From positions 6,431,594-6,495,593 of the forward strand of contig JAQFVV010012416.1 of assembly GCA_028023455.1 (NCBI GenBank): a stretch of 64,000 nucleotides of DNA. Reading direction: 5' to 3'. Positions 61,101 through 63,631 of the stretch are shown here, piece after piece. The translations under genes and the position numbers were made by a program. The notes beneath the pieces are model-generated. The model ran no database searches. It was not told where the DNA came from and saw only the letters and a list, made by a program, of their open reading frames with translations. Within the stretch, counting starts at the first letter, position 1, and every line of letters begins with the position of its first letter. Source of the stretch: Epiperipatus broadwayi (taxonomy: Eukaryota > Onychophora > Udeonychophora > Euonychophora > Peripatidae).

Positions 61101-63631
61101 GGGTTTCAGACTTGACGGTAATGCAGTATTCAAATCAATACCATGTGATAATGGTAGCAGGTTCAAAAATAATAGTTAGGAGCTTACAAATGATCCACTA
61201 TAGTAAATGGAAAACTTTTAGTCAACAAAAGTAGAGAATTAAAGATATTATCATGTTTAATGTACAAATTACTACCATAATACAGATCGTAATGATATGA
61301 ATGTATTTTGTACCCAAAGTAGAAAAGTGTTTTTGTTTACGTTTTTTTAAATTAAGCAACTGTTGGAGAATTGAATTTTAAGGCAATGACAATTTCAGAA
61401 AAAATCCAATCTTATAATGGTTTGCATTTAAAATATCTTCTACACATTTTTTCTTTTCAAAATAGTTCATAATTTTCCATATATGTAAATGAATACACCA
61501 AACTTCTTCTTTTTAAAAACTTGTTTTTTATATGACTATAATAAAAATAAAAATACATCCAACGTATATAGAAACTGAGATTTTCCTGATGGAGATGTTT
61601 AATTTGGTCAATGCAGGAAAGTTGCCAGTGAAAGAGATGAAATTTATACATCTACAATATATTTAATATACTGTTAAAGAAATTCTGCTAGTCCACCTGC
61701 CATTCTCCTTCAGTGAAGTTATGTTTAAAAAAGCTGAAAATGACTTAGCAAAATGTTAAAAATTAAGTATTTTGTATTGATGCATTGTTTCATATATGTA
61801 GTGATTTTATTGAAACTGCCCATTGAATTATTTTTCTTAAGTTCTTCATGGACATGTTTACTGGATCATTATTATCCAAATATTTTTGACAAGATTATAT
61901 TTCTGCAATTATCCCTGACATTTACAAATATGCCGTAGGCAAGTGTAAGCACTGATATAGACCAGAATATTTGTCCTTCTGGTAAATTGCATCATTTGAA
62001 AATTAATATGATCATGAAGGAAGATTAATATGTATTCTTCCATTTGAACAAGATGTTGGAGGATTGGTATAACTTGAAAGGGATGAAGATATGACTTCGT
62101 AAACTTTGCATTAATGATCAGAAAATATTGTTTAATAAACAGTCTGTGATGTTTGAGCATTAGAATTGGATTTAAACAGATGAATGCCAATTGCATATAT
62201 TTTGTAAAAAGAAGATCACATCCACAAGTAAACTGGAAATTTACTGGCAGTTCAAAATATTACATTAAAAAATTAAACTAATAAGTGACTTCAACTAGGT
62301 AAGTTCACTGTCGCCTTTAATGGTCATATCTTTGAATATGTCACATAAATAAATTTTCGCTTGCTCTTATTTAACACTTACATTACAGTAATAAACTACT
62401 TGTTATGCCTATTCTAGAACTACATATGGAAGTCTGAATAATCACTGGATACTGTGTTGTAGTCCTACTAAAATCTTCCTATTCGTTTTTGGCTTTTGGC
62501 CTTTATCAGTGAATATCACTGGATTGTATATAGTAACTTTTTATTTTAAACTCTTTGATTAATGTCTTCAAAGTTTCAATATCACAAAGTGCTGAACTCT
62601 AACCAACTTGATTGCCTAGCTGTATAGATCTTACATTAGGTCAGCAATTACATATTTTATTAATCTTAGTTATAATTAAAGCATATTTATTTGTCTAGGT
62701 ATGTAGATTTCACTTTATGTCAATAACTACTTATTTTACTATTATTCATATATTATCTGTAGACATTTGTGATCATAAGTTTGAGATGATTAATCATTGG
62801 ATACTAGGAATCTGGTTGGCATTCTCATCTAATGTTCACAACTCAAGCTTATATAGCTGGTTTTAGAATAGAGGTAATAGAAATGAATTACTTCTGATAA
62901 TATAGATGTTGAGTGAAATGTTTGAAAATCCATTCGTTATTTTGTTTTGTTACATGCTATACAAAAAGTTAAAAATATCTACACTAGTGTATAACTAAAG
63001 TCACTGAAAAATTTACGTGTGAAATTTTTAGATGTAAGACTTATATATTTAGGCAAACATATTGGTTGGAATTCAGAAGGTTAAAATGTTGAAGCTTTTG
63101 ATATCTTGAATAATATAGAAATGAAGGTGACTGCTGGATATGGTTCTTGCTGATGATCAAAACTTAAATCTGAGGATTTAGATAACACAACCAACTTGTG
63201 TTTATTAATTGTTCATGTTTGCATAGATGGTTTTAGAGTATAGTGGTATAGAATGGATTGCTAGAATTATTGCATAGTGTTAACCTTACCGAATCATAAA
63301 AATCAGTTACCAATAGATAAAGTAAATCCTAATTGCACATTTTTACATTCTTGTAATAGTAGGTTACCTACTGGGTCAAACTAATAGCCAATTGATTTAT
63401 AAATTTTCAAGTAATATAAGGGAAAATTAGTATAAAGCTTATATAAAGAAGAAACATTTTTTATATGTATAAATAGATGCAGCACTAATTTAGCTTGATT
63501 ATAGTTATATTTGCTTCTTAATTGATAGTTCTAATATCATGTCACCACAGTTTGTAAAAAATGTTAATAGAAGTCCTACTGTTGGATATGAAGGACAAAG
63601 AGATTTAGCTCGAGAAAAAAGTGGAGAATAC
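1060..63631 (+). CDS. SETDB1: SETDB1/eggless-like histone H3K9 methyltransferase, internal part (13 exons, incomplete at both ends)
   Basis: Joined exons 1060-1139, 1255-1351, 5654-5780, 9307-9394, 13690-13763, 24783-24856, 26966-27024, 27105-27225, 27320-27449, 43163-43321, 53537-53563, 60622-60643 and 63529-63631 give 387 codons with no stop, and every intron phase agrees. Residues about 28-85 form Tudor 1 ([20 protein letters not shown]). Residues about 94-152 form Tudor 2 ([30 protein letters not shown]). Residues about 181-238 form Tudor 3 ([29 protein letters not shown]). Then comes a proline-rich linker with [10 protein letters not shown], similar to vertebrate SETDB1. SETDB2 lacks the Tudor array, so SETDB1 is the better call. 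In the known family the Tudor array reads modified H3 tails and the downstream MBD/SET part trimethylates H3K9 for heterochromatin and transposon silencing. The catalytic part is not in this window. Confidence 0.93.
1255..1351 (+). CDS. SETDB1: SETDB1 exon, first strands of Tudor 1
   Basis: The acceptor TTTTTGTTAG and donor GTAAGT are both strong. The translation includes [20 protein letters not shown] and then [12 protein letters not shown], the typical Tudor pattern of a VG-x-K-V opening strand and a W-x-x-G turn. It enters in phase 2 and leaves in phase 0. Confidence 0.93.
2841..2881 (+). repeat. Decayed hammerhead-like core (family A/B fragment)
   Basis: The order TCAC, GTTAATGA, AGGCCATAATCT, AAAAGC, TAGTC, TGGGGA matches the better cores at 12399-12440 and 22452-22492 block for block. 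The CTGA and GAAAC residues are mutated. The 3' block TAGTCTGGGGA is intact. Almost certainly an inactive relic. Confidence 0.5.
4233..4283 (-). ncRNA. Degenerate hammerhead-ribozyme-like core in the left arm of A1
   Basis: Read on the - strand: TCCTCACA, CTGAGGT, stem II GAGC / GTTC with loop CATAA, an A-run in place of GAAAC, then GGTC and TAAGGA. Stem I is interrupted by two extra bases and the GAAAC box has lost its G, so self-cleavage is unlikely for this copy. Confidence 0.4.
4654..4699 (+). ncRNA. Hammerhead-ribozyme-like core in the right arm of A1
   Basis: Stem I is TCCTCA (4654-4659) with TGGGGA (4694-4699), six pairs including one G-U. The core CTGAGGT is at 4660-4666. Stem II is GAGC (4667-4670) with GCTC (4676-4679) around loop CATAA. 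GTC is at 4691-4693. The expected GAAAC is replaced by a run of five A before C, so G12 is lost and the spacing is off by one. The geometry is clear, but activity is doubtful. Confidence 0.5.
5654..5780 (+). CDS. SETDB1: SETDB1 exon, end of Tudor 1 and start of Tudor 2
   Basis: Acceptor CTATTTTAG, donor GTAAAG. The translation starts [18 protein letters not shown], continues [16 protein letters not shown] and ends LPVGSRII plus the first base of a glycine codon. [11 protein letters not shown] and SGKHIAYA match the last strands of SETDB1 Tudor 1, and LPVGSRII opens Tudor 2. It leaves in phase 1. Confidence 0.95.
6228..6430 (+). repeat. tRNA-derived SINE-like repeat
   Basis: GGGCCTTGTAGTGCAATGG and then TTAGCATAATGGCC resemble a tRNA 5' half with an A box. 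A degenerate B box lies in CAGGTTACAATT about 60 bp later. The non-tRNA part (GTAAGTGAGTATCTAG, then GATCAGATGAGTGTTAATGAG) is found in inverse orientation around 28980-29010, so this is a dispersed family. It does not fold into a complete tRNA. Confidence 0.5.
6775..7008. repeat. Family B element, near-perfect palindromic copy (B1)
   Basis: A core palindrome spans 6831-6993. GGCAAAACTCTCC at the left is mirrored by GGAGAGTTTTGCC at the right, and the inner GCCAGAAGGCTTGTGCAT is mirrored by ATGCACAAGCCTTCTGGC, leaving a spacer of only a few bases. The left flank carries the ATCACATGATCACCAT tail seen in other family B copies. CTATTGA occurs at 6776-6782 and 7002-7008. The hammerhead-like core of other copies is missing here, removed by the inverted duplication. 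Confidence 0.8.
7985..8500 (+). pseudogene. RTE-type LINE, decayed reverse transcriptase C-terminal region
   Basis: The frame at 8010-8195 contains [18 protein letters not shown] and then [20 protein letters not shown], the post-RT region of RTE-like elements (usual form YGSETW..., CLRRILG). Downstream, broken by stops and frameshifts, come an IKRLKLDWL block, [12 protein letters not shown], and a terminal [10 protein letters not shown]. The 3' end has the same block order as 14270-14400 and 17000-17330. Inactive. Confidence 0.7.
9307..9394 (+). CDS. SETDB1: SETDB1 exon, Tudor 2
   Basis: Acceptor TACCTCTTAG, donor GTACTT at 9395. The leading GC completes the glycine codon begun at 5780. The translation is [18 protein letters not shown], then [10 protein letters not shown] and two bases of an arginine codon. 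[10 protein letters not shown] matches the FAGIVAE/YAGIVAE strand of SETDB1 Tudor 2. It leaves in phase 2. Confidence 0.95.
10636..10820 (+). repeat. Family B element (B2), deleted internally
   Basis: Left terminal AAAATAGGCAAAACTCC and right terminal GAGTTTTGCCTGTTTTAA are inverted copies. They enclose GAATGCCAGAAGGCTTGTGC. The right side continues into the family tail TTATAAGCAAGCATAAGAAA and ATGATGTTTATTGG. The left flank, ATTGGCAGTCAATACAG, resembles sequence found after the tail of the 11030-11280 copy, so a tail-to-head junction may be present. The hammerhead-like core is deleted. Confidence 0.7.
11030..11280 (+). repeat. Family B element (B3), right part
   Basis: Contains the hammerhead-like block (11071-11113), GAGTAGGCACTAGACGG, the conserved TTTTATGCACAAGCC block and the right terminal GAGTTTTGCC. 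The tail TTATAAGCAAGCATAAGAAA and GTGATGTTTATTAG follows. The left terminal repeat is missing. Related upstream sequence (TTAAGGTGTTTTTCAATT near 10950) recurs near 14000. Confidence 0.7.
11071..11113 (+). ncRNA. Hammerhead-like core, family B copy B3
   Basis: Core CTGTCGA (A6 changed to T) at 11077-11083, stem II GGC / GCC around CTGAA, GAAAC at 11098-11102, TAGTC, then TGGGGA. Stem I is weakened to ATCATCA against TGGGGA. Loss of A6 should inactivate it. Confidence 0.45.
12281..12530 (-). repeat. Family B element (B4) with a 13-bp target-site duplication
   Basis: The 13-mer TGAAAAGAGCAAT is present at 12268-12280 and again at 12531-12543, exactly flanking 250 bp. Inside, the left end TAAAACAGGCAAAACTCAC mirrors the right GTGAGTTTTGCCTG. 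The right end continues into the family tail that ends TGTGATGTTTAT. Internal blocks match 22283-22583. A hammerhead-like core lies on the - strand. A variable-length duplication of this size fits target-primed retrotransposition better than cut-and-paste transposition. Confidence 0.85.
12399..12440 (-). ncRNA. Hammerhead ribozyme-like core, family B copy B4
   Basis: Read on the - strand. Stem I is TCCTCA (12440-12435) paired with TGGGGA (12404-12399). The core CTGACGA is 12434-12428. Stem II is GGC / GCC around loop CACAA. GAAAC follows, then loop TA, then GTC (12407-12405). Stem III is only A-U and C-G with a two-base loop, like the minimal stem III reported for hammerheads of PLEs and some satellites. 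All CTGANGA and GAAA core bases are present. The A-A opposition next to the core, where a G-C pair is usual, is the main weakness. Confidence 0.65.
13690..13763 (+). CDS. SETDB1: SETDB1 exon, end of Tudor 2
   Basis: Acceptor TCCTTCTAG, donor GTTAGT at 13764. The G at 13690 completes arginine. The translation is [20 protein letters not shown] and then VCEM plus one base. FFDDGYAQY is the most diagnostic SETDB1 Tudor signature in the window. Phase 1 exit joins to AGT (serine) with the next exon. Confidence 0.96.
14061..14106 (+). repeat. Decayed hammerhead-like family A/B fragment
   Basis: CTGGAGATGAGGTG, then AAAGCCATAAGCC, AGAA, GTAGTCC and AGGGACAT match, in order, the blocks of the better cores. 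The CTGANGA and GAAAC boxes are damaged. It follows TTAAGGTGTTTTTGAATTC, which also precedes copy B3. Confidence 0.4.
14270..14402 (+). pseudogene. RTE-type LINE 3' end fragment
   Basis: GATGGATGAAATAAAGTGTG, then a GGGATGAGGTGGAGAAGAG block, ATAGATTGAACTTGGAGAG and CCTGCAGTGGATTGATAATG repeat the block order of the 3' coding ends at 8350-8490 and 17190-17300. The normal protein motif is R-W-M-D-E-I ... W-R-R ... W-I-E-L-G, then L-Q-W-I-D-N-G. The sequence ends in a GATGATGAT microsatellite, typical of RTE tails. Confidence 0.65.
14745..14835 (+). repeat. Possible tRNA-derived SINE fragment
   Basis: TTTAGTGCAGTGGAAGGATG resembles an A-box region, and AAAGGTTCCTAAGTCAAACC sits at the B-box position about 40 bp later. 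No full tRNA fold is visible. Low confidence. Confidence 0.3.
15149..15260. repeat. Short foldback, arms of about 32 bp
   Basis: TTTTTATTACTGTTATAATT plus TGCTGAAGCATG at the left is mirrored at 15229-15260 by ATCATGCTCAGCA plus AATTATAACAATAATAAAAA. The spacer is about 50 bp. No gene content. Confidence 0.65.
15541..15681. repeat. Near-perfect palindrome with a hammerhead-like motif at its tip
   Basis: The arms 15541-15600 and 15623-15681 are almost identical inverted copies, beginning TATACACTTCAATGC and closing on CTTACAGTTTC / GAAACTGTAAG. The 22-bp spacer plus arm ends reads CTGATGA (15600-15606), A, stem GACTG / CAGTT around CTGGA, then GAAAC. This is the hammerhead core order without a GTC site. 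The same motif order occurs in the centre of the giant inverted repeat and after the PLE frames. Confidence 0.75.
16990..17330 (+). pseudogene. RTE-type LINE C-terminal fragment
   Basis: The frame at 17139-17342 reads [20 protein letters not shown], then [20 protein letters not shown] and [10 protein letters not shown], the C-terminus of an RTE-like polyprotein. Upstream, in broken frames, are the [13 protein letters not shown]-type block and an IFGVI block. It ends in an ATGATGATGATGATAAAT tail. 5'-truncated and frameshifted. Confidence 0.75.
17650..17755 (+). pseudogene. RTE reverse transcriptase relic with an internal deletion
   Basis: One frame reads [12 protein letters not shown] directly followed by [21 protein letters not shown] belongs to the RT palm, and LYGSETWT-type sequence normally lies some 200 residues further on, so an internal deletion seems to have fused them. 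Short and decayed. Confidence 0.45.
18955..21545 (-). pseudogene. Nearly full-length but decayed RTE-type LINE (endonuclease plus RT)
   Basis: On the - strand the N-terminal apurinic-endonuclease start reads [20 protein letters not shown] and [16 protein letters not shown] (about 21440-21345). RT then follows: [26 protein letters not shown] (about 20290-20210), a [18 protein letters not shown] block, an RQYK block, and [17 protein letters not shown] (near 19720-19670). The C-terminal SRSETWIF and IMIRLMLGI-type blocks and the DETYEMDE block near 19030 complete the order. Many stops and frameshifts make it inactive. The length of about 2.6 kb is close to RTE elements, which usually encode one ORF of about 3 kb. 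Confidence 0.75.
22283..22583 (+). repeat. Family B element (B5), the most complete copy
   Basis: Begins with the inverted family tail CACATGATCACTATTTC, then TTATTAAAACAGGCAGCACTC. It has a long imperfect foldback (AATCAATGGATGCCAGAAGG and its complement) and ends GAGAGTTGCCTGTTTTA. TATCTTTAATAT flanks both sides (near 22271-22282 and 22584-22597), suggesting a 12-bp target duplication. The central hammerhead-like core is at 22452-22492. Confidence 0.8.
22452..22492 (+). ncRNA. Hammerhead ribozyme-like core, family B copy B5
   Basis: Stem I is TCCTCA (22452-22457) with TGGGGA (22487-22492). The core CTGATGA is 22458-22464. Stem II is shortened to GG / CC around a CCACAA loop. GAAAC is 22477-22481 and GTC is 22484-22486, with a two-base TA loop closing stem III. 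All core bases are canonical, but stem II has lost a pair compared with the copy at 12399-12440, and the base pair next to the core is A-A. Confidence 0.6.
23145..23380. repeat. Essentially perfect palindrome, arms of about 107 bp
   Basis: The left arm 23145-23251 and right arm 23273-23380 are exact or nearly exact inverted copies, from TAATGAAATATAATATAAAT at the outer end to GAATTACCGAAAAAGGC and AATTTTTTTAC near the 21-bp spacer. The lack of divergence implies a recent insertion or ongoing gene conversion between arms. No ORF. Confidence 0.85.
23710..23790 (-). repeat. Family A/B fragment with half a hammerhead-like core
   Basis: GAGCGTGCTAATAGCTC matches the family A end (GTACCAATAGCTC). 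On the - strand a stem II-like GGCAGCAGCC, then AGAAAC, CAGTC and TGGGGATAGG retain the 3' half of the core (about 23786-23752). The CTGANGA half is replaced by ACAAAA. Inactive. Confidence 0.5.
24783..24856 (+). CDS. SETDB1: SETDB1 exon between Tudor 2 and Tudor 3
   Basis: Acceptor GTATTTTTAG, donor GTAAAT at 24857. GT completes serine; then [20 protein letters not shown] and QYPE follow. [18 protein letters not shown] parallels the CRDFIEEY...YPNRPMV stretch of vertebrate SETDB1. Phase 0 exit. Confidence 0.95.
25400..26480 (+). pseudogene. Decayed non-LTR reverse transcriptase relic
   Basis: Broken frames contain [19 protein letters not shown] (the KAFDSVD palm motif), a [19 protein letters not shown] block (the YADD box with T for A), and an IGFCLNI-KTKIMIV-like block after it. 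The order fits an RTE-like element 5' and 3' truncated and full of stops. Family assignment is weaker than for 18955-21545. Confidence 0.55.
26666..26852. repeat. Perfect palindrome, 84-bp arms, 19-bp spacer
   Basis: The left arm 26666-26749 and right arm 26769-26852 appear exactly complementary (ACGTGAAAGCTAAACACC ... GGTGTTTAGCTTTCACGT; GACAGCCAATCAGATGG ... CCATCTGATTGGCTGTC). ACATTAGTATTTATT occurs just left (about 26652-26666) and again at about 26884-26898, possibly marking an insertion that includes about 30 bp beyond the right arm. It lies only about 115 bp upstream of the Tudor 3 exon. Confidence 0.85.
26966..27024 (+). CDS. SETDB1: SETDB1 exon, start of Tudor 3
   Basis: The acceptor is a T-run followed by TAAAG, and the donor GTAAGA is at 27025. 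The translation is [19 protein letters not shown] and the first two bases of tryptophan. The EWNGSWW signature is split by the next 80-bp intron. It enters in phase 0 and exits in phase 2. Confidence 0.95.
27105..27225 (+). CDS. SETDB1: SETDB1 exon, core of Tudor 3
   Basis: Acceptor AAAATATTAG, donor GTAATA at 27226. G completes tryptophan. The translation is [20 protein letters not shown], then [37 protein letters not shown] is nearly identical to vertebrate SETDB1. Phase 0 exit. Confidence 0.97.
27320..27449 (+). CDS. SETDB1: SETDB1 exon, end of Tudor 3 and linker
   Basis: Acceptor CTGTTCAATAG, donor GTAAGA at 27450. Translation [20 protein letters not shown], then [16 protein letters not shown] and VINTPRP. 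RSK-LP-V-YTR parallels the RSKGPVVQYT stretch after the vertebrate Tudor array. Phase 1 exit. Confidence 0.93.
28855..29165 (-). repeat. SINE-like repeat, inverse of the 6228-6430 family
   Basis: The - strand has a B-box-like GAGTTCAAATCCC (complement of GGGATTTGAACTC at 28863-28875) preceded by tRNA-like sequence. It continues downstream into a tail whose complement, ATCAGCACTCATCAGTTGGTC, matches the non-tRNA part near 6390-6410. Identification rests on these two blocks only. Confidence 0.4.
29425..31095 (-). pseudogene. Penelope-like element (PLE1), RT plus GIY-YIG, decayed
   Basis: On the - strand in order: [17 protein letters not shown], then [19 protein letters not shown] (the PK...K-H-K...PLRP block, 30950-30800); [18 protein letters not shown] (the SP-L block, about 30480-30410); [20 protein letters not shown] (catalytic YVDD, about 30400-30335); a thumb region; and, near 29870-29600, the IPCSC and [16 protein letters not shown] blocks of the GIY-YIG endonuclease. 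PLEs use RT plus GIY-YIG to integrate. Internal stops and frameshifts show that this copy is dead. Its 5' side abuts the 5' side of an opposite copy at about 31095. Confidence 0.8.
31096..31850 (+). pseudogene. Penelope-like element (PLE1) second copy, head-to-head, internally deleted
   Basis: Opens inside the RT palm (LFVRYVDDC, 31106-31132). An 8-bp deletion relative to the - strand copy shifts the frame. It continues [19 protein letters not shown], then jumps by an internal deletion of some hundreds of bp to [19 protein letters not shown]. The GIY-YIG part reads [37 protein letters not shown], then [15 protein letters not shown]. The open frame is 31113-31745. The 3' flank (GAAACCATGGTCGTGTAAGG and the AAATTTGGATTTTTATCTAG stretch) matches the - strand copy's end near 29425-29490. 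Confidence 0.82.
31754..31800 (+). ncRNA. Hammerhead-like motif downstream of the PLE1 frame
   Basis: CTTGAGTTGG, a weak stem-loop, TGAAACC, AT, GGTC and GTGT follow 10 bp after the ORF stop. Stem III is ACC / GGT with a two-base loop, ending in GTC. The CTGANGA box is degenerate and stem I is weak. Same position and block order as 32465-32508. Confidence 0.4.
31808..32428 (+). pseudogene. Penelope-like element (PLE2) 3' fragment with GIY-YIG domain
   Basis: A diverged relative of PLE1. The open frame contains [74 protein letters not shown], then [18 protein letters not shown] and [16 protein letters not shown] and VYIG are the GIY and YIG boxes, and the R of NERVKVH and E of FFERNE are the expected catalytic-type residues. 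It is 5'-truncated: no RT precedes it, and the frame enters through a TA microsatellite at about 31857-31878. The GIY-YIG domain looks intact. Confidence 0.8.
32465..32508 (+). ncRNA. Hammerhead-like motif downstream of the PLE2 frame
   Basis: Stem I is ACAC (32465-32468) with GTGT (32505-32508). Stem II is CTGC / GCAG (32478-32490) around TTGTA. GAAAC is 32492-32496. Stem III is ACC / GGT around TTA, followed by T as the cleavage-site base. The core box reads TTGAGAA instead of CTGANGA (C3 to U, G8 to A), so it is probably inactive, but the geometry is complete. Confidence 0.55.
33705..33730 (+). promoter_or_regulatory. TATA-box core-promoter candidate in the left arm
   Basis: TATAAAAGCTCAGTTCAATT follows CCGG at 33705. 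The opposite arm keeps the same motif at 40524-40543 on the - strand, so both would fire toward the centre. Conservation in two diverged arms is the main support. No transcript evidence. Confidence 0.4.
37023..37189. repeat. Spacer of the giant inverted repeat with three hammerhead-like units
   Basis: Two direct near-repeats start at about 37099 and 37142 (CTGAGGAAAACTGCA, then TCAGTCAAAATATC or GACAATCAAAATGTC). A third, inverted unit at about 37028-37070 reads on the - strand CTGAAAAAAAC, AACAGTCGAAACATCAG. All have a CTGA box, an ACTG / CAGT-like stem and an A-rich GAAAC-like box. A TG repeat closes the spacer. Confidence 0.55.
40524..40543 (-). promoter_or_regulatory. TATA-box core-promoter candidate in the right arm
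   Basis: On the - strand GAGTATAAAAGCTGG precedes ATTCAATTGTTG. It is the counterpart of 33705-33730, with TATAAAAGCT and TTCAATTGTT unchanged. Confidence 0.4.
43163..43321 (+). CDS. SETDB1: SETDB1 exon, proline-rich linker
   Basis: Acceptor TTTATTTTTAG, donor GTAAGT at 43322. TT completes isoleucine; then [38 protein letters not shown] and [14 protein letters not shown]. The K-x-VAKKST block matches a conserved spot in the vertebrate linker between the Tudor array and the MBD. Locally much higher G+C than the flanks. Phase 1 exit. Confidence 0.92.
44109..44359 (+). repeat. Family A element (A2), compact copy
   Basis: The ends are exact complements: GCACATAGAGAGCGTACCAA at the left, and TTGGTACGCTCTCTATGTGC at the right. 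The terminal blocks AATAGCTCAAACAAG / CTTGTTTGAGCTATT follow. Internal blocks TTTGAGTTGATATTTTAGGT and GATAGAGATTTTAAATATTT match the right arm of A1 (4600-4730). A near-canonical hammerhead-like core sits in the middle. Confidence 0.85.
44222..44265 (+). ncRNA. Hammerhead ribozyme-like core, family A copy A2 (best candidate)
   Basis: Stem I is TCTCCA (44222-44227) with TGGAGA (44260-44265), six Watson-Crick pairs. The core CTGACGT is 44228-44234. Stem II is GGGC (44235-44238) with GCTC (44244-44247) around CATAA, including one G-U. GAAAC is 44248-44252. Stem III is A-U and C-G closed by TATG, and the cleavage-site GTC is 44257-44259. The only departure from the consensus core is U for A at position 9. 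The stem I sequence differs from that of A1 (TCCTCA / TGGGGA) with pairing preserved. Confidence 0.7.
46040..46700 (+). repeat. LTR-like region with TATA box, tandem repeat and poly(A) signal
   Basis: A possible LTR start TGTTAC lies at 46040. TATAAATA at 46123-46130 is followed by a 27-32 bp unit repeated about five times (46146-46311) built on TCATTCAGATTTTCCTTTTGG. AATAAA is at 46421-46426, then a G+C-richer stretch. This is the U3-R-U5 order of a retrotransposon LTR, but no partner LTR, primer-binding site or polyprotein was found, so it may be a solo LTR. The open frames at 46170-46425 are products of the repeat (QSEFPFG units) and are not called as genes. Confidence 0.4.
46146..46311 (+). 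repeat. Minisatellite, five units of 27-32 bp
   Basis: Units begin GGCATTCAG, GTCAATCAG, GTCAATCAG, GTCATTCAG, GTCATTCAG and share TTTCCTTTTGGAA, differing in linker length. A sixth partial unit TTCATTCAGAG follows. Confidence 0.8.
50494..50675 (-). repeat. Family A/B fragment with decayed hammerhead-like core
   Basis: GTGTGCTAATAGCTC matches the family A end. The - strand core (about 50616-50574) reads CCGACGA, AAGCCATTAGCTC, AAAACC, AGTT and TGGGGAT, with CTGA changed to CCGA, GAAAC to AAAAC and GTC to GTT. TTCAGACACCAAATCCAAAA and the ATACCAACTCA block after it match A1 near 4290-4320. Inactive relic. Confidence 0.6.
53537..53563 (+). CDS. SETDB1: SETDB1 microexon, 27 nt
   Basis: The acceptor is a long T-run followed by GTAAAG, and the donor is GTAAGT... 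at 53564. With the G carried from 43321 it reads EPSPTRHES and leaves one base. Phase 1 in, phase 1 out, so it could be skipped without a frame change. The SPT motif resembles the SSPTSPAL part of the vertebrate linker. Strong splice sites and phase agreement support it. Confidence 0.75.
54535..54700 (-). repeat. Dispersed repeat, inverted partner of 60125-60260
   Basis: AATAATCATTAAAAACCAGT, then CAACACTTAGACAATCCTAA and the CTGTTGTTAAGACAACCTC block appear in inverted order and orientation at 60125-60260 (GACAACAGTTGG, CCTAAGTGTTGACTGGTTTT, AATGATTACTT). The two copies are 5.5 kb apart. Family unknown. Confidence 0.65.
55629..55660 (+). promoter_or_regulatory. TATA-box candidate with downstream initiator-like TCAGTT
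   Basis: TATAAAAGCAGTCTGG at 55629, then ATCAGTTGAGCG about 20 bp downstream, resembles an LTR or Pol II core promoter of the TATA plus TCAGT type. No open frame or LTR partner was identified. Confidence 0.3.
57655..57880 (-). repeat. SINE-like repeat with B-box
   Basis: The complement of GGGATTCAAACCCGG (57664-57678) is CCGGGTTTGAATCCC, a good tRNA B box. No A box is recognisable at the proper distance. ACTAGTGTACTCACTCATTT near 57860 is the inverse of the GTAAGTGAGTATCTAG block at 6350-6365. Confidence 0.35.
58371..60108. mobile_element. Outer terminal-inverted-repeat element, interrupted by a second element
   Basis: The left arm about 58371-58510 and right arm about 59945-60108 are inverted copies, with outer ends ACTTGACCAC and GTGGCCAAGT and inner blocks AATAAAACCTATTCTGAATG and its complement. 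Without the 1.07-kb insertion it would be about 660 bp. No transposase frame, so non-autonomous. The left internal part has a G+C-rich GGTCCTCAACCCTATGCCCG block. Confidence 0.75.
58863..59935. mobile_element. Inner DNA transposon-like element with 22-bp TIRs and TA target duplication
   Basis: Left end CACCTAGGTCTC, TTTTTACGCG, and right end (as complement) CACCTGGGTCTC, GTTTTACGCG, 20 of 22 positions matching. It is flanked by TA on both sides (58861-58862, 59936-59937), as for Tc1/mariner-like and some other DDE elements. No open frame codes for a transposase. An internal hairpin near 58935-59030 has ATAATGTGCTATTACTTT mirrored by AAAGTAATAGCACATTAT. Confidence 0.75.
60125..60260 (+). repeat. 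Dispersed repeat, inverted partner of 54535-54700
   Basis: See the partner for the shared blocks. It abuts the right end of the outer transposon. It is followed by CCCATTTAGCCTTGAG (60268-60283), which also occurs directly before the inner transposon at 58840-58855. Confidence 0.6.
60622..60643 (+). CDS. SETDB1: SETDB1 microexon, 22 nt
   Basis: Acceptor TTTATTTTTCAG, donor GTAAAA at 60644. It was found because the previous exon exits in phase 1 and the next one enters needing two bases; this 22-nt exon converts one to the other. It reads DFSIKVE plus AA, joined to T for asparagine. The acceptor is strong and the donor moderate. Without it the last exon would be out of frame. Confidence 0.65.
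60644..63528 (+). other. SETDB1 intron, 2.9 kb
   Basis: Contains a strongly decayed hammerhead-like relic at 62475-62516 and short CAAA tandem units near 61015. The open frames at 61457-62196 have no recognisable domain. Nothing else supported. Confidence 0.55.
62475..62516 (-). repeat. Decayed hammerhead-like family B fragment
   Basis: On the - strand: ATATTCA, CTGATAA, AGGCCAAAAGCC, AAAAAC, GAATAG, GAAGAT. The block order and the GGC / GCC stem are kept, but G8, G12 and the GTC site are lost. Confidence 0.35.
63529..63631 (+). CDS. SETDB1: SETDB1 exon, linker before the MBD
   Basis: Acceptor TTGCTTCTTAATTGATAG. T completes asparagine; then [20 protein letters not shown], then [14 protein letters not shown]. 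The donor may be GTGTAT at 63632 (phase 0) or GTATGT at 63634 (phase 2); the second is nearer the consensus. The frame stops at 63649 if unspliced, so an intron must begin here. The RSP motif parallels the YRSPL part of the vertebrate linker. The MBD, pre-SET and SET exons would lie beyond the window. Confidence 0.75.

Noticed and set aside
63542-63631. Alternative acceptor CACAG at 63550 for the last exon
   Set aside because: It would enter in phase 0. Neither the phase 1 exit at 53563 nor the phase 2 exit at 60643 fits it, whereas the acceptor at 63528 joins with the 22-nt microexon.
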